DNA from: Protonemura montana
Lineage: Eukaryota; Arthropoda; Insecta; Plecoptera; Nemouridae
Length of the DNA: 64,000 nucleotides
Direction of reading: 5' to 3'
Assembly (NCBI GenBank): GCA_947568835.1
Contig: OX387607.1
Span: 18,937,277-19,001,276 of the forward strand
Both the position numbers and the translations under genes were made by a program. Positions 63,768 through 64,000 of this stretch are shown here, piece after piece; the stretch's first letter is position 1; the number at the start of each line of letters is the position of its first letter. The notes beneath the pieces are model-generated. The model ran no database searches. It was not told the origin of the DNA and was given only the letters and a program-made list of their open reading frames with translations.

Positions 63768-64000
63768 TAAACTTTCTAGAGATTATTAGCGTTTCCAATA
63801 ATAAAATACCCCGCGCATTGCAAGCGTTTGCAGTTTAATTAAGGTATTACCACAAAGCATCAAGGCCAGTAGATGCTTGCAGATCCGGCAACTTTGTCAA
63901 GATGGAGGAGCTGCCATTAAAATAATTGTGTATTGTTTTGTGTTTGGAGTTTATTCATGTGGGCATCAATCTGCAAAGATACAGTCATGAAGACTGTCGG
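63768..64000. other. Flank of the satellite, no gene seen
   Basis: Contains the CCCCGCGCATTGCAAGC block (63808-63830) shared with the palindrome at 15.7 kb; otherwise nothing recognisable before the window ends. Confidence 0.5.

Overview
This is eukaryotic DNA dominated by mobile elements, most likely from an arthropod and probably an insect. The evidence is a short interstitial block of the arthropod telomere repeat (TTAGG on the minus strand, 40533-40570), an insect-type CRAL-TRIO gene, GT-AG introns, and a fauna of Merlin, PIF/Harbinger, hAT, pogo/Tigger, Ty3/gypsy, jockey/CR1-like LINEs and 5S- and tRNA-derived SINEs. No prokaryotic gene organisation is present. The species cannot be named from the sequence.

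Layout. 0.9-2.4 kb: Ty3/gypsy integrase relic and a putative 3' LTR. 3.5-5.5 kb: a Merlin DNA transposon with 28-bp terminal inverted repeats (TIRs) and a long uninterrupted transposase frame. 6.4-8.1 kb: LINE relics joined to a 434-bp Ty3 pol fragment that recurs at 11.0-11.5 kb. 8.1-22.3 kb: PIF/Harbinger territory. At least three TIR families (called A, B, C here) carry the usual pair of genes, a DDE transposase on the plus strand and a MADF (Myb/SANT-like) accessory protein on the minus strand, and they are nested in each other. Several MADF genes can be rebuilt exon by exon with matching phases, while every transposase is truncated. 22.6-24.1 kb: a 456-residue minus-strand frame with a TARG1/OARD1-like macro domain, a zinc-knuckle-like motif and a 39-bp coding minisatellite. 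It is followed in the same frame by a reverse-transcriptase scrap. 24.5-30 kb: duplicated BEN-domain fragments, a 427-bp MITE and a hAT pseudogene. 30.5-46 kb: more Harbinger pieces (including a 972-bp internal-deletion derivative), zeste-type SANT accessory genes, SAP-domain genes, a DUF7869-like relic, pogo fragments and a PHD-like frame. 46-51.5 kb: LINEs in both orientations, a RING-finger frame, and a Harbinger-pogo chimera. 52-56.3 kb: a tandem array of tRNA-like modules and a 5S-headed SINE. 56.3-60 kb: the one clear host-type gene (alpha-tocopherol-transfer-protein/clavesin-like), with a 67-bp minisatellite in intron 1 and a LINE abutting its third exon. 60-64 kb: mostly noncoding, with a cluster of three perfect CRE sites and a 52-bp satellite made of truncated tRNA-like units.

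How it fits together. Most genes belong to transposons in various stages of decay. In Harbinger elements the transposase cuts and the MADF/SANT partner is thought to bring it to DNA and the nucleus. Here the partner often outlives the transposase. The least expected item is the macro-domain frame: both residues corresponding to the TARG1 catalytic Lys and Asp are present, and its surroundings suggest it belonged to a retroelement rather than to the host. All domain calls come from reading translated sequence and family knowledge; no database search was run.
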